From contig JAJRBS010000038.1 of assembly GCA_028679325.1 (NCBI GenBank), forward strand, positions 1 through 27,234: 27,234 bases of DNA. Direction: 5' to 3'. This DNA is from Methanoregulaceae archaeon. GTDB taxonomy: Archaea > Halobacteriota > Methanomicrobia > Methanomicrobiales > Methanospirillaceae. Below are positions 7,409-13,692 of the stretch, one piece after another. The position numbers and the translations under genes were made by a program. The notes under the pieces are model-generated. The model made no database searches. It saw nothing but the letters and a program-made list of their open reading frames with translations, and was not told the origin of the DNA. How positions within the stretch are numbered: position 1 is the first letter of the stretch; each line of letters starts with the position of its first letter.

Positions 7409-7732
7409 ATGGCCAGACATGAATCCCCGGGCACTGCCAGGAAACTCGCGCGTGAAAGGATTGCGATCCTCTTTGCCCGGGCAGCGGAATTTTTTCCCAC
7501 CGACCCCCTGGCGAGCGACCGCTGTATTGAACTCGCCCGGCGGATTTCCATGCGGCAGCGGGTAAGGATTGCCCGCCCCCTTCGCCGGCAGTTCTGCCGC
7601 CACTGCCACTGTTTTTTAGTGCCGGGCAGAAACGTGAGAGTCCGTATCCACCACCGGAGAGTTGTTATCACCTGCAGCGCCTGCAGGAGACAGATGAGGA
7701 TACCCCTCGGGAGCCGGCATGAAAACACCTGA
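7409..7732 (+). CDS. rnp4: Ribonuclease P protein component 4 (Rpp21/Rpr2 family)
   Basis: 107 residues. Two N-terminal helices rich in Ala, Arg and Leu precede a zinc ribbon with C63-x2-C66 (FCRHC) and C89-x2-C92 (TCSAC). The connecting basic region contains the conserved R-N-V-R-V-R-I. This is the archaeal homologue of eukaryotic Rpp21, a protein subunit of RNase P that helps the RNA subunit mature tRNA 5' ends, usually paired with Rnp1 (Rpp29). A TATA-like CACTAAATAG lies about 50 nt upstream. The 3' end overlaps the next gene by 14 nt, implying a two-gene RNA-processing operon. Confidence 0.9.
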   Translation: MARHESPGTARKLARERIAILFARAAEFFPTDPLASDRCIELARRISMRQRVRIARPLRRQFCRHCHCFLVPGRNVRVRIHHRRVVITCSACRRQMRIPLGSRHENT

Positions 7733-7982
7733 CCATGATACCTCGATGCAGGACCTGCGGCCCACGGTCTGGATCGGGAAGCAGGGATGTACAGAGACCC
7801 TCCTCCAGGAGATCCGGGAACAGCTTGCCCGGCGGAAGATCATCAAGGTCAAATGGCTCCAGAACGCAGAAGTGGACCCGGAAGAGATCGCCGGGTGTGC
7901 CGGCGCTGACCTGGTCGGGGTGAGGGGCAGGACCATGGTGCTTGCCCGGAGACAGAAGAAGGAAAACATCGTGCGGCGGTAA
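7719..7982 (+). CDS. CRM-domain (YhbY/CRS1) RNA-binding protein
   Basis: 87 residues forming a single CRM domain. The hallmark G-K-x-G loop region (VWIGKQGCTETLLQEI) is followed by KIIKVKW, a variable helix, and the closing V-R-G-R-T-M-V-L-A-R-R. Bacterial YhbY binds pre-50S particles, and archaeal single-CRM proteins are presumed to act in ribosome or RNA maturation. The chosen ATG has a GGGAG ribosome site 5-6 nt upstream inside rnp4; an in-frame ATG at 7746 is possible but less favoured. It is co-transcribed with rnp4 and lies directly upstream of the large ribosomal cluster. Confidence 0.88.
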   Translation: MKTPDHDTSMQDLRPTVWIGKQGCTETLLQEIREQLARRKIIKVKWLQNAEVDPEEIAGCAGADLVGVRGRTMVLARRQKKENIVRR

Positions 7983-7989
7983 CCTGCTC

Positions 7990-8003
7990 GAAATATATAA
8001 AAG
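7990..8003 (+). promoter_or_regulatory. Strong TATA box for the ribosomal/SRP supercluster
   Basis: GAAATATATAAAAG is the best TATA-box match in the window, preceded by a purine-rich BRE-like CGAAA. Initiation about 25 nt downstream would leave a leader of about 35 nt. That leader would carry GAGGT at 8048-8052, complementary to the 16S 3' end, 9 nt before the rps19e ATG. Confidence 0.7.
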
Positions 8004-8061
8004 TGTTCTGCGCCAATATGTAAAGACTACATCAGTTCGGTGACACTGAGGTTTTAAAAGG

Positions 8062-8499
8062 ATGACAACGGTTTATGACGTACCGGCCGATCGGTTCATT
8101 CGGTCCCTTGCCGAGGAACTGAAGAAGACGCCGGAGATAAAACCCCCTGCATGGTCGCAGTTTGCCAAGACAGGGGTACATAAGGAGATGCCTCCGGAGA
8201 ACCCCGACTGGTGGTTTGTCCGCGTGGCCTCGATCATGCGACGAGTATACATCGACGGTCCGATAGGTGTGGAGAGGATGAGGACATTCTATGGAGGAAC
8301 GAAGGACCGCGGCGCGAAGCCGAGCCGGTTCCGGAAGGGGAGCGGGTCGATCCTCCGGAAGTCCCTGCAGCAGCTCGAAGCCGCCGGTTTCATAACCCAT
8401 GACAAGACCGGGCGGAGAGTCTCCCCCCGGGGAATGTCGTTTATGGACGGTGTGGCCCGAGGCGTGGTGGAAGGTTCCGGGCAACCGCAGGCAGCCTGA
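8062..8499 (+). CDS. rps19e: 30S ribosomal protein S19e
   Basis: 145 residues. It has the family signature VYDVPADRFIRSLAEELKK, P-x-W-x-x-F-x-K-T-G-x-H-K-E, D-W-W-F-V-R-V-A-S-I-M-R-R-V-Y-I-D-G-P-I-G, and the G-S-I-L-R-K-S-L-Q-Q-L-E-A-A-G motif near the C-terminus. S19e is an archaeal/eukaryotic small-subunit protein of winged-helix fold, needed in eukaryotes for 18S maturation. It is the first gene of the cluster that runs to 17,508, with a strong TATA box and GAGGT ribosome site upstream. Length is normal. Confidence 0.97.
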   Translation: MTTVYDVPADRFIRSLAEELKKTPEIKPPAWSQFAKTGVHKEMPPENPDWWFVRVASIMRRVYIDGPIGVERMRTFYGGTKDRGAKPSRFRKGSGSILRKSLQQLEAAGFITHDKTGRRVSPRGMSFMDGVARGVVEGSGQPQAA

Positions 8500-8511
8500 A
8501 GGAGAAGGGCA

Positions 8512-8853
8512 ATGGGGGACGACGAGATCGCAGAGCTTCGGAGAAAACGGGCAGCACAGATGCAGCAGCATGCAATCGACCAGCAGCTGATGCAGGAGGA
8601 TATGGAGCGGCAGAAGCAGGCCGATGCCCAGATTCACGCCATCCTCGTGCAGATCCTTGAGCCCGAAGCCCGGGAAAGACTCAACACCATAAAGCTGACT
8701 AAGCCTGACTTTGCGAAGTCGGTCGAGCAGCAGCTGGTGATGCTCGCCCAGAGCGGTCGTCTCAAGCACAAGATAACGGACGAACAGCTGAAGGCCCTGC
8801 TCCAGCAGCTCCAGCCGGCAAAGCGCGAATTCACCATACGAAGGAAGGGATGA
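8512..8853 (+). CDS. PDCD5/TFAR19-type DNA-binding protein
   Basis: 113 residues, highly charged and helical. The N-terminus D-D-E-I-A-E-L-R-R-K-R begins a long helix rich in Gln, Met and Lys. A three-helix bundle follows, containing ILEPEARERLNTIKLTKPD, VEQQLVMLAQSGRL and I-T-D-E-Q-L-K-A-L-L. The family is conserved in archaea and eukaryotes (programmed cell death 5). Archaeal members bind DNA non-specifically in vitro, but their cellular role is unresolved; proximity to ribosomal genes hints at translation or chaperonin-linked work. It begins 12 nt after rps19e, and its stop overlaps the next ATG. Confidence 0.92.
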   Translation: MGDDEIAELRRKRAAQMQQHAIDQQLMQEDMERQKQADAQIHAILVQILEPEARERLNTIKLTKPDFAKSVEQQLVMLAQSGRLKHKITDEQLKALLQQLQPAKREFTIRRKG

Positions 8854-9005
8854 ACGCTGGAGTTCTCGAGAGCAGGGGAAGTTTCGGCGCCATTCGATAC
8901 ACTTCTGGTGTCCCGGAACGACGACCCCCGGCCCAAAGGACAGGAGTGTTCTGCCGTGTCCGCCGGCAGTCACTGATCATGGCACACAACAAAGGTTTTG
9001 CGTGA
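8850..9005 (+). CDS. 51-residue ORF of unknown function; possible remnant gene
   Basis: Its start codon overlaps the stop of the PDCD5-type gene (ATGA) and it ends 4 nt before rpl39e, so it exactly fills the otherwise unusual 156-nt gap. The peptide starts MNAGVLESRGSFG and ends with an R-R-Q-S-L-I-M-A-H-N segment. From memory, some related archaea have a PP-loop ATPase gene here whose product begins much like M-N-A-G-V-L-F-S-G-G-K-D-S. If so, this would be an internally deleted remnant in which the P-loop is lost. All three forward frames are open over much of this stretch, and codon use in this frame is not strongly gene-like, so it may not be translated. Confidence 0.3.
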   Translation: MNAGVLESRGSFGAIRYTSGVPERRPPAQRTGVFCRVRRQSLIMAHNKGFA

Positions 9006-9009
9006 AAAA

Positions 9010-9162
9010 ATGAGCAAGTCCACGAAAGGTTTCAAGATAAAACTGGCAAAGGCATGTGAACAGAACCGGAGGGTTCCACAGTGGGTCCTCCTCCGCACAA
9101 AAAGGAAGGTCTCCTCGCACCCGAAAAGGCGCCAGTGGAGACGCAGCACCCTGAAGGTGTGA
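9010..9162 (+). CDS. rpl39e: 50S ribosomal protein L39e
   Basis: 50 residues, very basic, and readily overlooked because of its size. It begins M-S-K-S-T-K-G-F-K-I-K-L and contains N-R-R-V-P-Q-W-V-L-L-R-T, then H-P-K-R-R-Q-W-R-R-S-T-L-K-V, the typical L39e ending. In archaea and eukaryotes L39e lines the peptide exit tunnel where bacteria have an extension of L23. Its stop is separated by one base from the rpl31e ATG, the usual archaeal pairing. Family length is about 51, so the gene is complete. Confidence 0.95.
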   Translation: MSKSTKGFKIKLAKACEQNRRVPQWVLLRTKRKVSSHPKRRQWRRSTLKV

Positions 9163-9163
9163 C

Positions 9164-9427
9164 ATGGCAGAGAAGACCGACGAGCAGATCTACGTTATCC
9201 CTCTCCGGGGAACCCGCCGCGCCCCGCGATGGAAGCGGAGCAATGTCGCCATCAAGGATATCAGGACCTACCTCTCCCGGCACATGAAGAGTGAGGACGT
9301 CAAGCTCGACCGGAGCATCAACGAACGGGTCTGGGACAGGGGGGCAGAGAAGCCTCCCTCACGGATCCGTGTCCGGGCCATGAAGTTTGATGACGGGCAG
9401 GTCCAGGCCGAACTGGCCGAGGAATAA
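9164..9427 (+). CDS. rpl31e: 50S ribosomal protein L31e
   Basis: 87 residues. Characteristic stretches are YVIPLRGTRRAPRWKRSNVA, A-I-K-D-I-R-T-Y-L-S-R-H-M-K, V-K-L-D-R-S-I-N-E-R-V-W-D-R-G and P-S-R-I-R-V-R-A-M-K-F. L31e is an archaeal/eukaryotic large-subunit protein near the exit tunnel rim, where SRP and nascent-chain factors dock, which fits the nearby ftsY and srp54 genes. It starts one base after the rpl39e stop and ends one base before the eif6 ATG, indicating tight translational coupling. Confidence 0.96.
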   Translation: MAEKTDEQIYVIPLRGTRRAPRWKRSNVAIKDIRTYLSRHMKSEDVKLDRSINERVWDRGAEKPPSRIRVRAMKFDDGQVQAELAEE

Positions 9428-9428
9428 T

Positions 9429-10094
9429 ATGGAAAGGACGATCTCGTTTGGCAGTGATGCAAACATCGGGGTATTCTCCCGGGTCTTTGATGACATCGCT
9501 GTCGTTCCGCCGACCGCAACTGAAGAGTTCCGGGAAGCGCTGTCCAATCTCCTGGACGTCGAGGTGCTGGTCACCACTATCCAGGGGAGCGAGATCGTCG
9601 GGTCATTGCTGGCAGGCAACAGCCGGGGCCTTGTTGTAAGCGGGCTTGCCGGAGAGAATGAGCTCTCCCTTTTGCAGGAGTACCGGGAGGTCCTGCTGCT
9701 CGAGCGGGGGATGAACGCCGCCGGGAATATCATCCTTGCCAACGATGCCATAACCTGCGTGCACCCTGACCTCCCTGCCTCTGTCGCCGCCAGGGTAGAA
9801 GAGATGCTCGGCAATCCGGTTACCCGGATCTCTTTTGCCGGTATCAAGACAGTCGGCATGGCGGCCGTTGCCTCCGGCCGGGGCATTATGGTTCATCCCC
9901 GGACAACTGCGCAGGAACTGGCCGTGCTCGAGGGCCAGACAGACCTGCCGATCGGGACGGGATCCGTGAATATGGGGAGCGGACTGGTCGGGACCGGCCT
10001 GTTAGCCAACAGCAACGGCTACCTGGCAGGCAATATGACCAGCGGCTACGAACTGGGAAGAATTGAGGATATCTTTGGATTTCTGGAGCGATAA
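9429..10094 (+). CDS. eif6: Translation initiation factor 6 (ribosome anti-association factor)
   Basis: 221 residues. The start is MERTISFGSDANIGVF, with 14 further open codons upstream discarded because this ATG follows the rpl31e stop by one base. The pseudo-fivefold repeats of aIF6 are visible: N-I-G-V-F (first repeat), G-N-S-R-G-L-V-V (second), N-A-I-T-C-type D-A-I-T-C-V-H-P-D-L (third), GRGIMVHPRTT (fourth) and N-M-G-S-G-L-V-G-T-G and N-S-N-G-Y-L-A-G (fifth). The protein binds the 50S subunit at L14/L24e and blocks premature joining to the 30S. Confidence 0.96.
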   Translation: MERTISFGSDANIGVFSRVFDDIAVVPPTATEEFREALSNLLDVEVLVTTIQGSEIVGSLLAGNSRGLVVSGLAGENELSLLQEYREVLLLERGMNAAGNIILANDAITCVHPDLPASVAARVEEMLGNPVTRISFAGIKTVGMAAVASGRGIMVHPRTTAQELAVLEGQTDLPIGTGSVNMGSGLVGTGLLANSNGYLAGNMTSGYELGRIEDIFGFLER

Positions 10095-10096
10095 TT

Positions 10097-10288
10097 ATGG
10101 AAGAAAACAGATTTGAAGTGAAAGGAACGTTCATGGTCGGACGTGAATGGCATCCCTACTCAAAGGTGATCGAGGCCCCGAACGAGGCCCAGGCCCGGGA
10201 GCGGACCTTTGCCGTCATCGGGAGCAAACACCGGCTGAAGAGAAGGTACATCACCATCACTGCGGTGAGCGTATTACCTGGTGAATAA
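10097..10288 (+). CDS. rpl18a: 50S ribosomal protein L18Ae (LX/L20A)
   Basis: 63 residues. The motif string F-E-V-K-G-T-F, then W-x-x-Y-S-K-V-I-E-A-P-N-E-A-Q-A-R-E-R, then S-K-H-R-L-K-R-R-Y-I-T-I matches archaeal LX, a one-domain homologue of half of eukaryotic L18A. It is a surface protein of the large subunit. It lies between eif6 and prefoldin alpha, the common archaeal order. The gene starts 2 nt after eif6, and its stop codon sits next to the pfdA start. Confidence 0.93.
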   Translation: MEENRFEVKGTFMVGREWHPYSKVIEAPNEAQARERTFAVIGSKHRLKRRYITITAVSVLPGE

Positions 10289-10289
10289 C

Positions 10290-10763
10290 GTGGACCGCGT
10301 TGACCCGAGGGAACTCCAGTCCCTGCAGCTGTACATGAACGAGTACCGGCAGCAGGCCGAGGTCTTCGCCCAGCAATACTCCCTCCTCGAAGAGGGGAGG
10401 ATGGAGGCCCACGCCGCCATCGAGGCTCTTGAGGAGATACGGGCGTCCCCAGAGAGCATCGTCCTGCTCCAGGTCGGCGGAGGCGCCAGCGTCCGGGCAC
10501 GGATCCTTGACCCTGACAGGGTCCTTCTGTCCATCGGCTCAGAAGTGGTCCTCGAGAAGGCAAACGCCGCCGCCGTCGATTACCTGAAAGACCGGATCAC
10601 CGAGATGGAGGCCTCGGGCCGGAAGGTGGCAGAGACTCTCGACAGGATCCGGGGGCAGATGAACGAGATCGCCCGGAGGATCGATCTCCTGTACCAGCAG
10701 GCGCAGATGCCGGCCGGTCCCCGGATTCCCCCGGTATCGATACAAAATCCGGAAGAGGACTAG
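10290..10763 (+). CDS. pfdA: Prefoldin alpha subunit
   Basis: 157 residues from GTG at 10290. N- and C-terminal coiled-coil helices (about 5-50 and 100-145) flank a beta-hairpin region with SIVLLQVGGGASVRARI and D-R-V-L-L-S-I-G-S-E-V-V-L-E-K. This is the alpha-class prefoldin layout. Two alpha and four beta subunits form a jellyfish-shaped cytoplasmic chaperone that hands unfolded chains to the thermosome. I preferred GTG 10290 because GGTGA lies 5 nt upstream and it follows the rpl18a stop by one base. GTG 10281, overlapping rpl18a, would add three residues. Coupling to exit-tunnel proteins fits nascent-chain handling. Confidence 0.94.
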   Translation: MDRVDPRELQSLQLYMNEYRQQAEVFAQQYSLLEEGRMEAHAAIEALEEIRASPESIVLLQVGGGASVRARILDPDRVLLSIGSEVVLEKANAAAVDYLKDRITEMEASGRKVAETLDRIRGQMNEIARRIDLLYQQAQMPAGPRIPPVSIQNPEED

Positions 10764-10775
10764 GACTCTTTCTTT

Positions 10776-11789
10776 ATGTTCGAAGGGCTCCGCGAAAAAC
10801 TCCAGAAGATCTCGGCCGGCCTTGAGCAGGGTATACGGTCAGGATCGGCTACGGCTGAGGTTTCGGAAGAGCCCGGACAGGAACAGGCGCGGAAGGATCC
10901 AAACCTGCTCGGAAAGGTCAAGGTTCTCATCACCGACCGGGAGTTTGTGATCTCCGAGAAAGAGATAGCGGAGTCTCTCGCGGAACTGGAACTGGTCCTG
11001 CTCGAAAACGACGTGGCGCTCCCTGTCACCGAGGAGATCATCGCCCAGGTCAGGAGCAGGCTTGTCGGGAAGAGGAGAAAGATCGGGGAAAATGTGGATA
11101 TCCTGGTTATCTCCGCCCTGCGGGAGTCCCTGCTCGAGGTTCTTGGCGAGGGTTTCGATCTCCTCTCCTACATAAAATCGCACGAAAAGCCGGTCAAGAT
11201 CCTCTTTACCGGGGTGAACGGCACCGGGAAGACCACCACCGTGGCCAAGGTGGGGGCTTTTTTGAAAAAGAACGGGTTCTCTGTGGTCATCGGGGCCGGT
11301 GACACCTTCCGGGCCGGGGCGCTCGAGCAGATCGATGTCCATGCCAGCCGCCTGGGAATAAAGATCATCCAGCACCAGCAGGGAGCCGACCCTTCGGCCG
11401 TCCTCTTCGATGCCGTCCAGTACGCTGAAGCGCACAAGAGTGATGCCGTTCTCGCGGATACTGCGGGACGGTTCCATAACCGCGTCAACCTGATGAACCA
11501 GCTCGACAAGATCCGGAGGGTCATGAAGCCGGACCTCATCGTGTACGTTGACGAGGCTGTGGCCGGGAACGACGCGGTGATACGGGCATTCGAGTTCGAG
11601 AAGACAGTCGGGGCCGATGCCGTTGTCCTGACAAAAGCCGACATGGACCCCAAGGGAGGTGCGGCAATCTCAATCGCCCACACCATCGGAAAACCCCTGA
11701 TGTTTCTTGGCACCGGCCAGGGTTACGATGACCTCGTCGCCTTCTCGCCCAAGAAGATGGTCGATGAGCTCCTGTTGGAGGCGGCCTGA
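10776..11789 (+). CDS. ftsY: Signal recognition particle receptor FtsY
   Basis: 337 residues. A short acidic A region (1-45) precedes the N domain helices (about 45-130) and the GTPase G domain (about 138-337). The G1 loop G-V-N-G-T-G-K-T-T is at 146-154, then D-T-F-R-A-G-A at 176-182, D-T-A-G-R at 228-232, and the guanine-specificity T-K-A-D at 286-289. FtsY is the membrane-associated SRP receptor that docks with SRP54 and delivers translating ribosomes to the translocon. Its TGA overlaps the srp54 ATG by one base, so receptor and particle GTPase are made together. Confidence 0.97.
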   Translation: MFEGLREKLQKISAGLEQGIRSGSATAEVSEEPGQEQARKDPNLLGKVKVLITDREFVISEKEIAESLAELELVLLENDVALPVTEEIIAQVRSRLVGKRRKIGENVDILVISALRESLLEVLGEGFDLLSYIKSHEKPVKILFTGVNGTGKTTTVAKVGAFLKKNGFSVVIGAGDTFRAGALEQIDVHASRLGIKIIQHQQGADPSAVLFDAVQYAEAHKSDAVLADTAGRFHNRVNLMNQLDKIRRVMKPDLIVYVDEAVAGNDAVIRAFEFEKTVGADAVVLTKADMDPKGGAAISIAHTIGKPLMFLGTGQGYDDLVAFSPKKMVDELLLEAA

Positions 11790-13108
11790 TGCTTGAAGGG
11801 CTGGGGTCATCTCTCAAGGATGCGCTGAAGAAGCTGGCCGGAAAGACGGTGGTCGACAGGGGGGCTGTCGAGGAACTGGTAAAAGACCTCCAGCGGGCCC
11901 TCCTCCAGGCAGACGTGAACGTGCGGCTGGTGATGCAGCTCTCGCAGGCCATCAAGACCCGCGCTCTTGATGAAGCGCCTCCCAAGGGGATGGCGGTCCG
12001 CGAGCACGTTCTCCGCATCGTGTACCAGGAACTGGTCAGACTGATGGGGTCGGCCGGGGACGTAAAACTCGGCCCCCAGACCATCCTGATGGCGGGTCTC
12101 CAGGGGAGTGGGAAGACCACCACCACTGCCAAGCTGGCGCGATATTTCCAGCGGAAAGGGCTCAAGACCGCCGTCATCTGCGCCGATACCTTCCGCCCCG
12201 GGGCCTACGAGCAGCTCTCCACCCTCTGCTCGCGGATCAATATCCCCTGTTACGGGCAGCCCGGCGAGAAGGATGCCCGGCTGATCGTCAGGAACGGCCT
12301 TAAGGAGAAAGAGAACGCCGAGGTGGTGATCATCGACACCCAGGGAAGGCATGCCCTGGAAGATGACCTGATAGCAGAGATCATCGACCTCAATATCATG
12401 AGCTCTGCCACCCACCGGTGGCTGGTTCTCGATGCTGCCATCGGGCAGAAGGCCAGCGAGCAGGCGAAAAAATTCCACGAGGCTATCAACATCGACGGGG
12501 TGATCATCACCAAGATGGACGGGACGGCCAAGGGAGGCGGAGCCCTCTCTGCCGTCTCGGAGACCGGGGCCGGTATAGTCTTCATCGGGAGCGGCGAGAC
12601 CATCGATGACCTGGAACGGTTCGAAGCCGACAGCTTCATCTCGCGACTCCTTGGCATGGGAGACCTCAAGGCCCTCATGGAGAAGGCTCAGGAGATGGCC
12701 GGTGAGACCGAGGTCGATGTCAACGCCATGATGCGGGGGAAGTTCACCCTCCGCGACATGTACAAGCAACTCGAGGCCCTGAATAAAATGGGGCCGCTCA
12801 AGCAGATCATGGGTATGCTGCCGCTCGGCAACGTCGAACTTCCTGCAGATGTCTACGACGTCACCAGCACCAAGATGTCCCGCTATCGCATCATCATGGA
12901 CTCCATGACCGCAAAAGAGCTCGACGATCCCTCGGTCATCGGGAGCTCCCGGATACAGCGGATCGCGGCCGGGGCCGGGGCCTCTCCGGACGAGGTTCGG
13001 GAACTCCTCAAGTACTACAAGAACATGAAGAGGATGCTCAAAGGAGTCAAGGGCGGGGGCGGGAAGTTCAACATGCAGCGACTCATGAAGCGGTTCGGCG
13101 GGACGTAA
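11789..13108 (+). CDS. srp54: Signal recognition particle 54 kDa protein
   Basis: 439 residues. The N domain (1-90) begins MLEGLGSSLKDALKKLAG. The G domain (about 95-290) has G-L-Q-G-S-G-K-T-T at 103-111, D-T-F-R-P-G-A at 133-139 and T-K-M-D at 241-244. The Met-rich M domain (about 300-439), which binds signal peptides and 7S RNA, includes MGPLKQIMGMLP and the S-R-I-Q-R-I-A-x-G-A-G RNA-binding motif. The G3 motif reads D-T-Q-G-R (183-187) where D-T-A-G-R is usual, and the following D-A-A-I-G-Q also differs slightly from the common D-A-x-x-G-Q pattern. Otherwise length and motifs are normal. It overlaps ftsY by one base. Confidence 0.97.
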   Translation: MLEGLGSSLKDALKKLAGKTVVDRGAVEELVKDLQRALLQADVNVRLVMQLSQAIKTRALDEAPPKGMAVREHVLRIVYQELVRLMGSAGDVKLGPQTILMAGLQGSGKTTTTAKLARYFQRKGLKTAVICADTFRPGAYEQLSTLCSRINIPCYGQPGEKDARLIVRNGLKEKENAEVVIIDTQGRHALEDDLIAEIIDLNIMSSATHRWLVLDAAIGQKASEQAKKFHEAINIDGVIITKMDGTAKGGGALSAVSETGAGIVFIGSGETIDDLERFEADSFISRLLGMGDLKALMEKAQEMAGETEVDVNAMMRGKFTLRDMYKQLEALNKMGPLKQIMGMLPLGNVELPADVYDVTSTKMSRYRIIMDSMTAKELDDPSVIGSSRIQRIAAGAGASPDEVRELLKYYKNMKRMLKGVKGGGGKFNMQRLMKRFGGT

Positions 13109-13113
13109 GGCTG

Positions 13114-13692
13114 ATGATCCGCTTCGCCGTGCTGGGGCACCTTGCGCCTACCGCCGGCACCTTCAGCTTGAACGATCTCCCGGGAGGAGCAGGGAGAATG
13201 GACGTCCTCTGCCGGTGTGTCACCGCCTCGCTCTTCCTCTCACACGATATGCGGAGGAACGTTGAAGTGTACCTGGTTCTCCTCGGGCCGCCGAATCCCC
13301 CGGCAACTATCCTCTTCTCGGGGGAGCAGGTGCGGTACCTGAACCCCGACGAGAGGAGCTCCGCCTCTCTCATCAAGAAGGCCCTCGCCCTTCCCCGGGG
13401 TTCTCTGTTCCGGGAGTCAACCCCCGGGGTCTTTGTCCGGACCGGCGGCCTCGGTGAACTCCTGGCCGAACACCCCTTCGCTCTGCTCGATGAATCGGGG
13501 GAGGATATCAGGCAGGAAGCAACCCTGCCCGGCACCTGCCTGCTGTCCGATCACCTGAACCTGACCGACAGCGAGCAGGAGCTGGTCAGGGACCTTCCCC
13601 GAATCTCTGTCGGGCCTCTGCCGCTCCATGCTGACCAGGCGATCACCGTGCTCCTGAACGAGACCGATCGGAGGGCAGCAGGATGGACCTGA
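13114..13692 (+). CDS. trmY: tRNA (pseudouridine-54-N1)-methyltransferase TrmY
   Basis: 192 residues. The archaeal TrmY (formerly DUF358) signature is plain: R-F-A-V-L-G-H-x-A-P-T-A-G-x-F-S-L-N-D-L-P-G-G-A-G-R-x-D-V-L-C-R-C in the first 36 residues. Near the C-terminus, RISVGPLPLHADQAI is the SPOUT trefoil-knot segment that binds S-adenosylmethionine. The enzyme methylates N1 of pseudouridine 54 in the tRNA T-loop to give m1-psi, the archaeal substitute for ribothymidine. The 3' end overlaps pus10 by 10 nt; Pus10 makes the substrate pseudouridine, so the pair is a two-step modification unit. Confidence 0.94.
   Translation: MIRFAVLGHLAPTAGTFSLNDLPGGAGRMDVLCRCVTASLFLSHDMRRNVEVYLVLLGPPNPPATILFSGEQVRYLNPDERSSASLIKKALALPRGSLFRESTPGVFVRTGGLGELLAEHPFALLDESGEDIRQEATLPGTCLLSDHLNLTDSEQELVRDLPRISVGPLPLHADQAITVLLNETDRRAAGWT

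Noticed and set aside
8032..8973. 313-codon minus-strand ORF across rps19e and the PDCD5-type gene
   Set aside because: Both genes underneath have unmistakable family motifs on the plus strand; the antisense peptide has none.
11807..12769. 320-codon minus-strand ORF inside srp54
   Set aside because: It is a shadow of srp54 and has no recognisable domain.
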